Shown: piece by piece, positions 49,553 through 62,200 of the stretch
Numbering within the stretch: the stretch's first letter is position 1
Layout: each line of letters opens with the position of its first letter
Source of the DNA: Parus major
Taxonomy: Eukaryota; Chordata; Aves; Passeriformes; Paridae
Length of the DNA stretch: 64,000 nucleotides
Direction: 5' to 3'
NCBI RefSeq assembly: GCF_001522545.3
Contig: NC_031773.1
Span: 41,368,333 to 41,432,332, forward strand
Translations under genes and position numbers: made by a program
Notes under the pieces: model-generated
What the model saw: only the letters and a program-made list of their open reading frames with translations
The model's database searches: none
What the model was told of the DNA's origin: nothing

Positions 49553-51780
49553 CTATTTTTGAGGCAGATGGGTCAGGGAAACAATAAAGAGGAAATATAT
49601 TTGTCTTCTATCTCTCAATAAAATTTTCTTTGAACAGACATTATTAAAGAGAAATAAGAGGTTAGAGGAAGAAATTGAATTTAGATCAGAGGCAATTGTG
49701 TAGATATCGTGTTCTCTGAAATGGTCGCTGAGGAGCAACTGGGACACACCACCATGTCCTTCAAGAGAAGGATGGTCAAAGCAGCAGCAGGGAAGCAAGC
49801 TCATCCAAAGAGACTATTTTGACCAGGGAGGAAAAGTACTTTTCCCTTCTTTATTGGACTACAGCTCCTGGAAAATTGACTGTGTTGAGAATTTAAAAAA
49901 AATATAAAAAATCACATAGAACGTTGTGTTTTGAAGACAATAATGTTGCAGAATCTGCCTTTTTCATCTGTGAATGAATTAATATATAAATAACACCATT
50001 TCCCAGGGAAGTCTTAAGGCCACAGACCATATGTACAAGTTTTTATTCCCAGAAAACCTTTAAGGAATTAAGTAATACTGTACTGAAGGGAAGCCGCAGT
50101 ATGATTTTGTGTAAAATACTATCATGACTGTTTCTTGATGTTTAGGTTGGATTCATCATTAACAAATGGATTTATAGTTCCATGAGTCAAACACTTTTAA
50201 CATTTCTGCTTGTTTTTTCAGATGTTGTTTTCTGTAGCATGTTCAAAACTTGTTTTGCAGTCACCCCTAAACAGTTTCCTAGAAAACAAGTAAGGGATGT
50301 TGTATACAAGCCTTATGAACAGAATAGAAATGATGATACAATTCTATTACAATAACGCCATGAGGTGGAATAAGAAACTTAAGCTTCCCACTGTGATTTT
50401 CTTGAGTCAACATTAAACTAAGGTACTATTATTGTTATGTTGTTATGTAATTAATTCATTACTAGAAATAGAAAAAAATTCAGCAATATCCGAAAAGAAT
50501 ATTAATTCAAATATAAGTTCTTTGGGTGCTTCTACTCCTCAGCCATAAAGAATAAATATAGACATGTAGAAACACACTACAAATGCAAAACCAAAGTAAT
50601 ATGCCTCATAACAAGCAATGTTTCTGTGCTTGAATATTTGATGTAAAGTTTTCTTGAGTCAGAATCTTCAATTTCCTCATGCACCCATTGTCTTGCATTT
50701 CCTACTATCAGGAGCACACATGCAGAAAAAGGTAGGTTCCAAAAAAATTCTCAGGAAAGAAGTCATCCTGAAATCCCATCCCTCTTTTCTGCCTTTACCC
50801 TGTGTAGGGCAGAAGCATCTCACAAGGAAAGAAATGCATTAGATTTTCCATAGACATTTGCTCTGGTGAAGCTGCAGACACAGAAACCTGCACCTACTGT
50901 CTGGTTGTCCAGAAGGTCTGACAACAGAAATAAGGACCTCTAGGATGACAGAAATAAGGACCTCTAGGATGACAGAAGTGTATTGTAATGGTGAGGATAG
51001 CCTCCATCATGGGAATAAACTGCTCCATAGATAATAAAGTGGCCAACTCATAAAAACTATTTTCAGCCTCTAATACCTGTATGCCATCATGAGCCTTAAG
51101 TATATATTACCAAGAAAGGTCAGAATATGCTTGTCTTCTTTCACAATGTAGCTTTTATCCAAACTGATTCCAAGTACACCTCTGGCGTTGAAGGCTTGAG
51201 TGAAAATTAAGGAGGCAGAAGACCTCAGTCATAGATACAAATTGACACTTTGTGTCAAGAACAAGTGAGACAGCAGCCCTCATGATGGTTCTATTGCCAC
51301 TTCAACATTAACTCTATCAGGATAAGTTATGCCTGTTATACATTCAGGGGTTTTTGCCTGACCAGCTCACCCTGTTCCAGGGCTCCTTGCATTGCTTTCA
51401 GCTGAAAAGAGAAGTTGATTATGTCTCAGGCAGCTTAGGAGGAATCATATCTACTCTCCAAGAACAAAAGTCCTGATTTTCTGAATGCAGCAGGAATCAA
51501 GCAATAGCACAGAGCTTCTTTGCTTTAAGTCCCTTTCATTCCAATATTCTTTATGTTTCCTTAGTAAGTGTCTGCTTCAGTTTTTGATTAGCCATGTGCT
51601 ACATTTCTGCTCCTTTGTGATTTATTCTGTGGTGTTCCATATACATGCAGGCTCCTAAGTAAAATTTTATTCAATCAAGCCCTGCTCACCAGATAGTTTA
51701 AACTCTAGTACTACCTCACATCTTTTTTTAATTGGGACAGTGATATATGCTTGCACATTTTTTTTTGGAGGCAGCTCTCC
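49553..51780. other. Non-coding stretch, no gene seen
   Basis: AT-rich unique sequence with one 24-base tandem duplication at 50924. No frame over 85 codons and no recognisable element. Confidence 0.7.
50924..50977. repeat. 24-bp exact tandem duplication
   Basis: The unit begins ACAGAAATAAGG and ends TCTAGGATG; two identical copies lie head to tail (50924-50947, 50948-50971), followed by the first six bases of a third. The copies do not differ, so the duplication is recent or the locus is length-variable. Confidence 0.95.
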
Positions 51781-51929
51781 CTTCAAAACCCTATTTATCT
51801 TTTACGGACTGCTTGATGGAGGACAGGATTTACTCCTCAGTCTTAGTCAGAATTCCTCAGTCTTTACTCCATCAGTCCATCTCCAAATTGCATGTTTTTG
51901 TAGCACCCAGCACAGAACTATGGGTCTAA
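51781..51929 (+). repeat. Unclassified dispersed repeat, copy A
   Basis: About 149 bases that recur at 63250-63383 in the same orientation. Shared words include CTTCAAAA, GATGGAGGACAGG, TTTACTCCTCAG, ATCAGTCCATCTCCAAATT and AGCACCCAGCACAGAACT. This copy has an internal duplication of TTCCTCAGTCTT that copy B lacks. I do not recognise the family; it is neither the CR1 3' end nor the LTR described next to it. It ends about 120 bases before the LTR. Confidence 0.85.
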
Positions 51930-52857
51930 CTGGGGCCATGAGGGTCTAACACAGTTAAATTATGAAGAGTATAAATGGCTTGATACATCTGAGTTTGCAT
52001 CAATACAGGTTGTGATCTCGGCAGAAACCTAGAGATGTTCCATGTTCACCAGGTGTCAGAAAATGAAATGCTTCATGCCTTAAACATTGTTATGAAGGAG
52101 TTTTGTCCATTATAACAAAAACTGTACAAAGAAGCTACAACTGTGGAAGATACGTCCTTAGAGATGCCTGACTGGAACTTTGGACTGAGTTCAGCCATCT
52201 AAGGGGAACTCGAGATAAGACACCTTTGTTCAATTATCTCAGGTCTAGGGAAAAATAAACAAGGCTGAGGGAAAAGAAATCATCCACAAGAAAGCCAAAT
52301 CCAGCAGAAAATTGTCCCAGGCTGGGTTTGGGGTGGGGGAGACCACAGCCCACAGAGGCCAGGTTTACACAGACTCACCTCTCCCACAACAAAGTGGGGA
52401 GGAGGAGAGTTTAGGCATGGCATAACCTCAGATCAGAGGTGGCGAACACCCATCCTGCCTTACACAAACTGTCCCAGCTATGGAACCCCCAACCCCAGAA
52501 AGGCCACATCCATGGGACATTCATGTGAAAAGCATCTGAGGAGGTGTTACAATCCATCAAAGACCCCTGAAGTGCTCCCCAGACTCATTCCTGAGAACTT
52601 GCACCACAGGACAGCACATGATGCAAAAGGATGCAACAGACCCAGAGTCTGCTGCAAGAGGTTGTGTCAAACCTGCCCTGACTCAGGAGGGTTATCTGTG
52701 CCTGAACATATATTAACACATTGGATTCTATGTTTTTTGGGGGGGCCTTCACCACCAAGAAGATCAGATGGAGAGGATAAACGGAACATTGATGTCTTCA
52801 TGGTATGGTGATATTTGTTTTAATCTCTCCCAGCCACTATCTTTCTGTCCCCCGCAC

Positions 52858-52889
52858 CTCTTTTCTTTTTCTTTCTTTTCTTTTCTCTC

Positions 52890-52931
<42 letters not shown>

Positions 52932-52936
52932 CCCCA
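52858..52936. repeat. Pyrimidine tract with (CT)n
   Basis: About 80 bases of pure C/T on the plus strand, first CTTTT words and then about 25 CT dinucleotides. It lies inside the LTR just before its polyadenylation signal and is probably an expanded native tract of the LTR. Confidence 0.95.
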
Positions 52937-52948
52937 TATTCACTATCA

Positions 52949-52954
52949 AATAAA
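52949..52954 (+). promoter_or_regulatory. LTR polyadenylation signal
   Basis: AATAAA directly after the pyrimidine tract and about 60 bases before the LTR end, the usual place for the R-region signal of an LTR. Confidence 0.6.
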
Positions 52955-54140
52955 ACTCATACTATTGACTTTGGCTTATGGGCTTGCTTGCACCTTAATT
53001 CAGGCAGAGGCATTTCCAATGAGTTTAAAAACAGGACTGTAAAGCAAGATAGGTACAGCTCGTGTGATCCCACCTATGTTTTAGCTCAAGCCCTGAAGTC
53101 CCAGACCTGCATCCACATGGAGCCAGCAGGAATCTTCTCTTCATCCCAGCTGGGTCTGTTTGCTTGGGCTCGGCATCCTCAGCATGGCTTCAGAGCTGCA
53201 CCAGCTCTTACCCAGGCTTGCAGCACTGGTTCATCCCAACATATAACCACTTGCACAAGCTGAGCAGTGAGATAACCCCTTGCAGATCTCACAGTGGTCC
53301 ACTGGTGGCTTTTCATGTGTTGGAGTTGAAGTGTATGGGCCAGTCTCAGAAACATCAGAACATAAAATCTATTTTCATATGAGCAAATAAGATGATGATC
53401 AAGTGCCAATCTGTTCTGAAAAGCCAATCTGATTGTTTGCTTTTTGGAGAAGATTTTCTTTTGTGTAATCTTTGGCAGGAAGAAGAGGGAACAAGGGAAA
53501 AAAAAGCTTGAGTTCCTTCAGACTCAATGAAAATTGATTGGCTTTGGTTTGCTGACAGCTGCTGTCTGCTGGCAGACATGGGCTTACACAGGTTTGGTTT
53601 CTATGCTTCAGTTTTTCGCAAAGCAAATGCAAACAATTTGGAGAGATTGACATGAGTGAACTGAATGTGTTTTCTCCTGTTGGAATACTGAATTTTCTTT
53701 GGCTTTGGAATAAGGAAAGAAGGAACTGGACACAATAGATGAGGAACAGTGAGAAGACACAAAGTTGTCTGCTTGAAGAATTAGGGAAGAATAAAACCCT
53801 AAAAAAAATTTAATCTGCCTGTCACACATGAGGATAACTGCTGACAAATTAGAGTAGAAGGAAGCAGGCTAATTATAGCATGAAACTTAGCATTACACTT
53901 ATTTTTTTGGTCAGTGACAAAGCCAGAAAGATGGGTAGAATAATGAAGCATAATAAAGACAACTACAGTATGTTATTATTACTTCTAGAAAATATTGTGT
54001 TAACTCCTCCAGTTCTCTGAGTTCAGTTTGCTCACTTTCAGCACATATTTATTTATTATGTATTGTATTCTGAGCATAGAACAGCTGGATGTTGTTCCAC
54101 AGGATTTTTTTTCCTTGAGGAACCTCTGCTGTTGTAAAGC

Positions 54141-54161
54141 CTCCTACAGCCAATGTAGGAG
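54141..54161. repeat. 8-bp perfect hairpin
   Basis: CTCCTACA and TGTAGGAG are exact reverse complements with the loop GCCAA. Short, with no further pairing outside; probably incidental. Confidence 0.6.
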
Positions 54162-57100
54162 TGGACCTGCATGGCCTGGTTTAAGTTCAGCCCTGGGGTT
54201 AAAACACATGGAGGTGAGAAGGAACATGTCGAATCCAGGCTTTTCTGTGAGCAAGTTCCCAAGGGAATTCTGTTGCTGAGAATTTGGAGAGGCAGGAACC
54301 AGCACTGATTATCTGTATCTGTATCCAGACAGCAAATGTCACAGGAGCAAAGTGAAACACATGCTTGGAAAATTCTTTGGCAACCAGCCATATTCAGGAA
54401 ATAAAGAGTGATTTGTATTTGGGATTTCATTGTGGAAAATAAATCCACTAGTTAATTCTCAGGTTAGTTTTTTCTTTCCAGAGAGACAGAGTTTTTTCCT
54501 GACTGAAGAAGTAAAGTTCTCTCATAGAAAAGGAACACTCTACTGGAGTGCGTTACATTTTTATTTTAGGTGTCGATCATCTATATATCCATGTCCTTAA
54601 AACTGCTAATAAAACTGGTAATCCTAGACCAGTGTGGATTACAGTACTCTTGTGCCCTATGAGCACTTAGATTCTCTTTTTAAAGCAGTATTAGAATTGT
54701 GTTTTCTAATCCAGAACAAATGGTGTTACTATTCCATGTTTGTACATGTTCTCTTTTGGTCATCGTCTTTCTCTGCCTCCTCAGACTAGTTTTTCTTACA
54801 GCTTAACTTGGAAATTTTCAACTTTTTAGGCATGCTCTTTTTTTTCTTTAATTCCACATTTGATTTCCTGAAATGCACTTTTTCTATTACAATACTTCCC
54901 TGAAATATAGTTATTGATTCATTTAAAAAAGGCACATAGAGGCATGCCAATGATAATAATGATAATAAAAAAGGATTTATATTACTGAATACAACTTACA
55001 TCTTAGGTATATTGTAGGTTTGATTCCCCAAAGAAAGCACAGGGTCTATTAAGTTATTTATAATTGCTGCCAGCTCTCAACTTGTAAAGTCAATAAATTT
55101 GATACTGTTATAGACAAAGATGATCTTTAAAATTTCTGTCCTTCCAGATGAAGGTAGTGGAAGACTCTTGTTTCTTCATTAAGGTATATCTAATTTCTTA
55201 ACCTCTTTAGCTTTGTTTGAATGCAGTCTGAATTACAATGATTGTTCACTAGTTGCATTTAACCATAAAGATCATGATTACTGCACTTTACCTGGAGGAA
55301 GAAAACTCTCTGTGTGAAAAAAAGAACTCAGTCCAGTCTTTCAACTCTTTTTCAGTGTCCTGCCACTATGGAAAGATAATCTCTGCTTATTTTTCAGCAA
55401 ATGTCAACCATGTCATCTCTGTTTATAGATGAATTGATTTCAGTCTTGAAATGTTTATTCTAAGCCTCCGTCAGTGAAGGATTTTATCCTTTGGTAGCAT
55501 GTTACAATGAGATGGTGCTCCCTTTACAAACCTGAATGAAGTGGTGAAGAAAAAATTGTAGAGGATTGAGACTGGATTGCAGCTTTGGGCACTGTCTGAG
55601 TTGGGCTTTGTGGATTTGTAGAACTGCACTAAATCCCATTGTGGGAAAGGTGAGGTGCACAATGTAAAGTATAAATGTAACTTCTATTGACTCTAAACAG
55701 TTGAAAGAAATGAAGAATGAAACTGGAGAGTTGAGCAGTGTGACTCACTCACAATGTGTGAATTTGGTGAATTATTTTTCAAAAAATGTACCTAGCGATA
55801 AATTTTTAAACATTGTAAGAATTGCAAATTAATAAAAATTGTTTAATATAGGCAAGTATAAATACATGTCTCTAGAGAAAATGTGATGAAGAACTAAGAA
55901 AAATTAACAGAATGTGAGTGTGAAAATAACACGTTCAAGTCAGATCAATAATGATCACTTCAATATCCCCACTCATAAAGAAATATAATACAAAATAGAT
56001 GAATAATATTACAATAAGGAGAAAATGGGACCTAAACTTAAAGGAGGGGTTCTCACACAATTCTTCCATTTTAGCCTTTATTCTCTCTGTTAACGTGTAG
56101 ATCAACTTTAAGTCCTCCCTACATCAGTTCTAGGATTCCTTTAACTACCTACATCAGTTTTCACAAACAATATAAAAGAGCAAAAAGGAAGGCTTGTTCA
56201 CCTATGTTCCTGCTTACTGCTCTACCCAAACACAGATGGAAGCATGTCTTTGTGTGTGTGCTGCAACCTCACAGGTAAAATTTTATCTCCATTTAAAATT
56301 GCTACCTAAACTCTTTCTGATTTTTCAGTCAATTCTGTCTTCTACCATCCATAAACAGAATGCCAGCTAGCACCACCATCTGCATCTCTTTTTGGTTTCT
56401 CTTTATTTTATGTCATTCAACACTTTACAAAATCTTAAGTTTTACAGTTAGGTGAAAATGGAAGTTAAAGCCCTTCAGGAACTGTCCCCTGCTGCTTTGC
56501 CTATGCCATATCTCTGCTGCCACTCCTGATGCTCAGGCACTTCTGCAGTGACATGGCCATTGCCAGGGTAAGGCAGAGGACTCAGCAGAAGAGGCAGTTT
56601 CTGCTGTGAAAACAAACTATTCATCCCCTTGTGAACACAAATCCAGGAAATTTGTCTCCCAAGGGCTGGCTAATTTTATCTATATCCTTGAGACAGTAGC
56701 ATTTAGTTTTGCCTGCTCTCCTCCTAAAATGCCTTGACCAGGCTTTTCCTCTGGCTCTAATGCTGTGCCCAGAGCCACAAGAGTTTAGACAGCAGTAAGT
56801 GTTCAGTTCAAATCCTCCTGAATTTAATAGAAATGAAAACTTTTCCTAAACTGATATTTGGTTTCAATGTGTTATGATGAGTATGTGACATCAACACATT
56901 CAATCTTCTATTATTAAAGACTAAACTGCAAACTCATAGGTTATAAAATAATTACATGGGTTAGCAATTTTGTCATTGAGAATTAGTGTCACTGTTGCTG
57001 GCACGTGCAAATTACTCAAAATTTCAAGACACTTTTTGTCCTTCCTCAAGAAGATGTAGGGTTGCATGATTAAACACAGCACAAATTTGAACATCCATAC

Positions 57101-58534
57101 AGATCTAGATGTTTTCATAAGATCTCTTTAATGAGTAAATTAGTGTCTCAGGGTCCAAGAGGAGCTGTGTCTTCAAGCCAGAGGTTGAAGTCCACTCTGG
57201 ACAGGAAAACATCTGGAAGGATGGATTGTGTGGGATATTCCCTGGGCAGGAATGTGTTTGAAGCATATCCCTTGGTGCTTATTAAAAAATAATATCTAAA
57301 CCAGAATATTTTAAAACAAGGGAAGCATTATGGAAAGATAATTAACAGAAATAGCCCAGTAAAAATAGATAAAAATTATAAGGAGAAATATGAAATTAGG
57401 AATGAGATAAATTATTACAGAATGTTGTCTGGTGCCAGTGATTCTATCCTTACACGTAAGTCAAGACCTGTCAAAGCTTGAAGTCAGATGGCAGAGCTTT
57501 GATGTTTATTTAATGTTAACACTGTTACTGTAAAATTAACAAAAACATGAAAAACCACTCTTATGACAGCTTTGATTCCCTTTATTTGTACAGAAAACGA
57601 CTTTTCTAAGCTAGTCCCAGGAATATGCATCTTTATTTGATGATTTAACATAGACAATTTACTGGACTCAGCCATGGTATGTACTGCTTATGTGTCCTGT
57701 ACCAGAAGTGCTTCTACGGAAGCAATTTTTCCTGTTGAAACTTATTTTGTTTTGTATTAAAAGATCATTCCCCAAATAAGTAACTAGCTTGAATTTTCAG
57801 CTAAAAAAAGAGTTGTATTTCAATGCTTAATTTAGATGAAATAAAAGAAAAAAAAGCCAGAAAAACCCCATAATGTTACTTGATTGGCCCAAAACGGGGG
57901 TTTACTTAGCTTATAAAAAACTGGAGAAAAATTAATTTTGTTTCATATCAAAATATTTGTCAAAGTTCATTTGATCTGGAGGTGCACTATTTAAATCATT
58001 CTTTTGTTCAGTGCTAGTCCAAAACTCACCACAGAGCTTTTTTACCCCAAACACAAAAACATCTTAAATGTGAAAGGGCTTATGGATCATAAAGTCCTTT
58101 TTCTTTAACCTGTCTCCTCGAGTGTTATTACTCAGAACTAGCTTCAGGAATGCCTGCTCCTGCTGCCTGGGATGGAGTCTGGCTCACCACTGCAGAGCTG
58201 CCATTGTGGCACAGAAGACTGGCCTTCAAATGAGCACAATTTAATGCTTATTTCTCTTTTTCAAGCCCAAAGAATAACAATTTCTATATATGCAGACACT
58301 TTTCCATAACTGTCTGTTCAATAAAAGAGATTTCTTCTCCCACAAAAGTATCTTTGTTAATTTTACCATCACAGCTAAAACAGCACAAATGCTAAATATC
58401 AGGCTTGTCTGAGATATGTGTGCTTTCCCAGGTGGGTGGGCCCACTAAAACATAAGCCTGTGGACCTGTGTCTCTGCTTTACACCTCAGCTCTGTTGAAT
58501 CTGTGTTACCTGTGACTCTAGTTTCTGCTGGACT

Positions 58535-58550
58535 AGCCCTTAGGGGGCAG
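58535..58550 (+). promoter_or_regulatory. CTCF-like motif (weak candidate)
   Basis: AGCCCTTAGGGGGCAG keeps the AGGGGGCAG half of the CTCF core but has two mismatches in the CCASY half. Confidence 0.2.
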
Positions 58551-58865
58551 AAACATTTTGCTCTGTCTCTTTTTTAAGTGTAGCAGCATGGCCCCAGCAG
58601 AAGAGGCTATTGGAGAGGCTGTCAGACCCCACACATAATCTGCATGCAATGGCATTTTAATGCAAGCTGCAGTGATCTGTTTGTCCACCTGTGACAAGAA
58701 CGAGGGTAAACAAGTGAGTTATGTGACTCACTTTGAACAGTCACTCTAATGGAAATGTGAGAACCAATCAACCAAATACCAGGCATTTCTACTCAAGAGC
58801 TCTACAGGTTTTTTCCAGTCAATCAAAAAGAAATGTATTAAACTAACATTGTGTATTTTGTCTTG

Positions 58866-59200
58866 TGTCAGTAAAAATGCACCCCACATATAGAATACCT
58901 GAGCCTGTACTGAAATAAACCAAGAATCTGAAGTACAAAGACAAAAATACAGAGAAAATTCACTGCATTAGTAAAAAAGGGGAAAATCAGCCCATTGGAG
59001 ACAGAGAACCCAAACCTACCTGAACTCTGCCTGTACCTGCTTGTGTACCCTGAGCACTCCTCTCTATCTCCCTCTATGCAACTGATGTCATATACCTCCT
59101 TTCAATAAATCTTTCTGCAATAAAATCATTTAACCTTGCAGTTCATCTCATGGCCAGACCAGACCCTGGGGAAGGAGCTGGCGTGGTGATAGATCTATTC
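58866..59200 (+). mobile_element. Possible diverged LTR
   Basis: Starts near TGTCAGTAAAAATGC and contains two AATAAA signals (59104-59109 and 59119-59124) after a short C/T-rich stretch (CTCCTCTCTATCTCCCTCTA). It is followed by TTGCAGTTCATCTCATGGCC. The order, pyrimidine stretch then AATAAA then a short tail, resembles an avian LTR. Limits are vague and no target duplication is seen. It could also be ordinary DNA with polyadenylation words. Confidence 0.35.
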
Positions 59201-62200
59201 CAGCATGTCATTTGATGGCCAGCACACAGGACTTTGGGGCTTCTCCCCTGTGACCCCTCAGTCTTCCCAGAACTGCTAAGGCAGAGCCTTACACGTGTGA
59301 AATGTTACATGAGAAAACCTAAGAAAATGATACACTGAGTTGCTTCGCTTACAGGTGCCCCTGTTCCCTCTTGACTCACAGCTGCCTGAAAAGTCACAGC
59401 TGTTAACATTAATAAATGTTTAGTGCATGCAGGGAAATCACACAGTTTATTGCAATGAAATAAAAATTGTTAAAGCTTTATTTCCCTTTGGAAGCAGACA
59501 CAGAGGGTCAGTGAGTATTTATAACTGAGGAGAAATTAATCTTCTTGTCACCTTTCACATCTGCCATTTACAAGGAATGATTGCCTAGGAAATTTCAGTT
59601 AATGGCAACAAAATCACCTTGTACATTATAATTTTCTCTAGGCATCACATATATGAAGAATACTGAGACCTGCTGCAAATCCAGAAAAGCATGAGATTAT
59701 AGAAACTAAAACCTGCCATATGAAATTAATGCTCTTAACAATATTTTGAATTAATTTAATTAATTATTTTTAAGCTGAAGATACACAATTCTGTATACAA
59801 TATAGAGTTTTTAAAATCAGAATACATTTGTTTTCATATGCAATTTTTAATGTTTTTAATAATTTGTGTCTCTCATGACACTTTCTGCTTTTTTACTTTT
59901 GGATTATATATTTATACATGTAAAGACAGAGAAATTATTTTCCCTGTTCTATAGTTCTGTGCAATTTAAGCCTGATATTCTGAGGTAGCTTTCCAAAATA
60001 TCTCTATTAAATGGCCTATTGATCCCTACAGTTGTAAATACCCACAGCACATTGGTTTAGCAGAAATGTAATTTAGTTAGAAAAATTAAAATTGTATAAA
60101 TGATCCATCTGGAAATGACTGTCTTCTTGCCAAAACACCATTTGGGATACATTCTATCCAGTCTGGCCCAAGTCACTGACACTATAAAAACAGTCTAGGG
60201 AGTGTGTTCATTTTAAGACGTTATTTATTATGCCACCAAATTAGTCACAGTATCATTCATCTCCAAACATAATTGAGAACCATGAAATGTAACTGTACCA
60301 TGGACCAGCTGGGTAGCTGAGGAATTTTTGCACAGAGTGAGAATAGCTATAATCCAGCATTCAAGGCAGTCTGCCTCACTCCCATTGAGGACCAACACCT
60401 GGATTTTCTGCACCTCAAGTGTGCCAGCTGCCCCTGATAATCTCTGCTTGTTCTCGTGTTTGCATATGTTTAATGTGCATAAAATGTTTGCAGGATATTA
60501 CAATACTGGGTAGTAAGAGAAATAATCTGTCATTGTTATATTAAATATCGCTGCCACAAATATCTGTGAAGTTTAATTTTGCTTCTTCCTTCAGTCAGCT
60601 TTTGATTTTGATGCAATGTGTCATGAGGTACATTAAAATTTAGATCCAAACTCAGTGTACCTCTTTGAAGTCAGCTTTTTAAAAGTTTAATTAATGAAAG
60701 CTGAATGATTTTCCCCATGAGAGTCACAGTGCAATTCTAAACCAGATTGTCAGGCCACTCTATAAGGGCTTGATGGCCAGCTAGAAATCTGGGAACTCTC
60801 AGTCAGTCATTCAGGAAGCCTTTTAAACAGTTTTTTAGAAGAGCTCAGAAGCTGCTGGAATGACATGTTCTTCCCTTGACATGCTCATGGTGAAAGACAC
60901 AGGTTTTTTTAAAACTCTGTGTTGTGGTATTTTTGGAATAGTGCTGGCTCTGACTCCAAACTTCAGTGTGGGAGCACAGCTGGCTGGAGGCAATCTTTCT
61001 TATGCATGGGATGAGAAAGTTTAGATGGGACAGCAGTTTCAGAGGGTGTATTCCTTCCAAGTGACAGCAGAGATTCCTTAGAAACAGCACCGGGGAAAAT
61101 CCTGGGTTGCAGGGGGGAAAAAATTCAGGGACAGATTTGAGGACCCAATGGTCACGTGCAGAAACCCCTGAGCTGGAGCTGTTTTGTTTTGTATTAAACA
61201 AAAAGGAGCTGTAAACAAAGGAGCTGTAGCCTTTTTGCAGTAGCTGTTCAGTCCTCATGCTGAATGTGACAATTGATAGGTGAGAAATCCCTGCTTGCCA
61301 CTGACCACCAGGCAATTCCTAACTTGGCTCACACATTTGCAAACAGCTTTCTATGAGAGCTGGGAAAAGGAATCATTTTACCCCAGTGAGCTCTTGCTCC
61401 AACAGCCAGGAGTATATAAGGGGGTGTGAATTAAATCAAGAGATATCTCTTGTACATGAAGGTGGAATTAATGCTGTAGCCAGAAATTGTACAAAGCACC
61501 AGAGTTAGAAAGAGAACTGGAGTGACTTTTTAAGGTTGCTGAGACACTACAATTCTCACTTCACTTTGTGATTAGACACAGGTTTTGGGCTATCTCATGA
61601 GCTGTAATAATATTTTGCAGTGCAATCAAGCAGAGGAAAAAAGCAGTGCACTCCCAATTACCTGCAGGAACTCTTTATGCTCATTCTGTTTTAACGCAGC
61701 AGGTTGCTGTTTCAATCTTTCATTCGTGTTCTAAGCTGCTGACAAACCAAAAATTTGAGATGTGTTTGAGAAGGAAAGTTTATGTGCTGAAAAATCTGTT
61801 TATTTAAAAGTTAAAATAGAAACCAAGCTCAGAAACAATCTGGAAGTTATAGGTAGTACTGCAACTGCAGAATTACCATAATTTCCCTTCCCAGGTGCTC
61901 CTTTTTATTGTAGGGCACATAGCTGTAAGGCTTCCATAATGTAAAAGGTAAAACTGTTTGGTACATTCTGAAGAGATCAAAGTTCTAGAAAATGTTCAGT
62001 ACCTTTCAAAGATGTTATGTCCATGAGACTAAACCATCTTAAGGCAATTTCTCTGCAAAAACATGTGCACAGGTAATTTCTGTTCAGGGCAGTTCACAGT
62101 CCATGGAAATAGCAGCACAGCACCTTAATCTGACAAAACATGAAATCTTTGGTACAAGGTCAGGAAAATTAAGCCAGCTCTGGAGATTGTTGGGGAGGAC

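Larger units (their letters stand above)
52053..53012 (+). mobile_element. Solitary LTR of an endogenous retrovirus
   Basis: The segment has the build of a songbird retroviral LTR. There is a U3-like body (with GGACTGAGTTCAGCCATCTA), a long C/T tract, an AATAAA polyadenylation signal at 52949-52954, then GGGCTTGCTTGCACC and an end near TTCAGGCAGAGGCATTT. No primer-binding site, gag, pol or env wording follows, so it is a solo LTR left by recombination. The start is set at TGTCAGAAAATG and is uncertain by up to about 50 bases (TGTTATGAAGGAG at 52089 is an alternative). I could not find a convincing target-site duplication. Assignment to an ERVL-type family is from memory of similar elements. 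Confidence 0.65.
53013..58860. other. Non-coding stretch, no gene seen
   Basis: Unique sequence. Frames up to 152 codons (52805-53263, plus) run through the (CT)n tract and are artefacts of low complexity. A 130-codon minus frame (54056-54448) has no recognisable domain. A small hairpin lies at 54141-54161 and a CTCF-like word at 58535-58550. Confidence 0.65.

Noticed and set aside
48901..49621. Plus-strand frames of 180-228 codons across the gap
   Set aside because: Most of their length is the run of N; the ends are polypurine repeat. They are artefacts.
52805..53263. 152-codon plus-strand frame with a Ser/Leu repeat
   Set aside because: The repetitive part is the (CT)n tract of the LTR read as protein.
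60845..61315. 156-codon minus-strand frame
   Set aside because: No recognisable motif and no upstream gene signals; length is within what chance gives over both strands of 64 kb.
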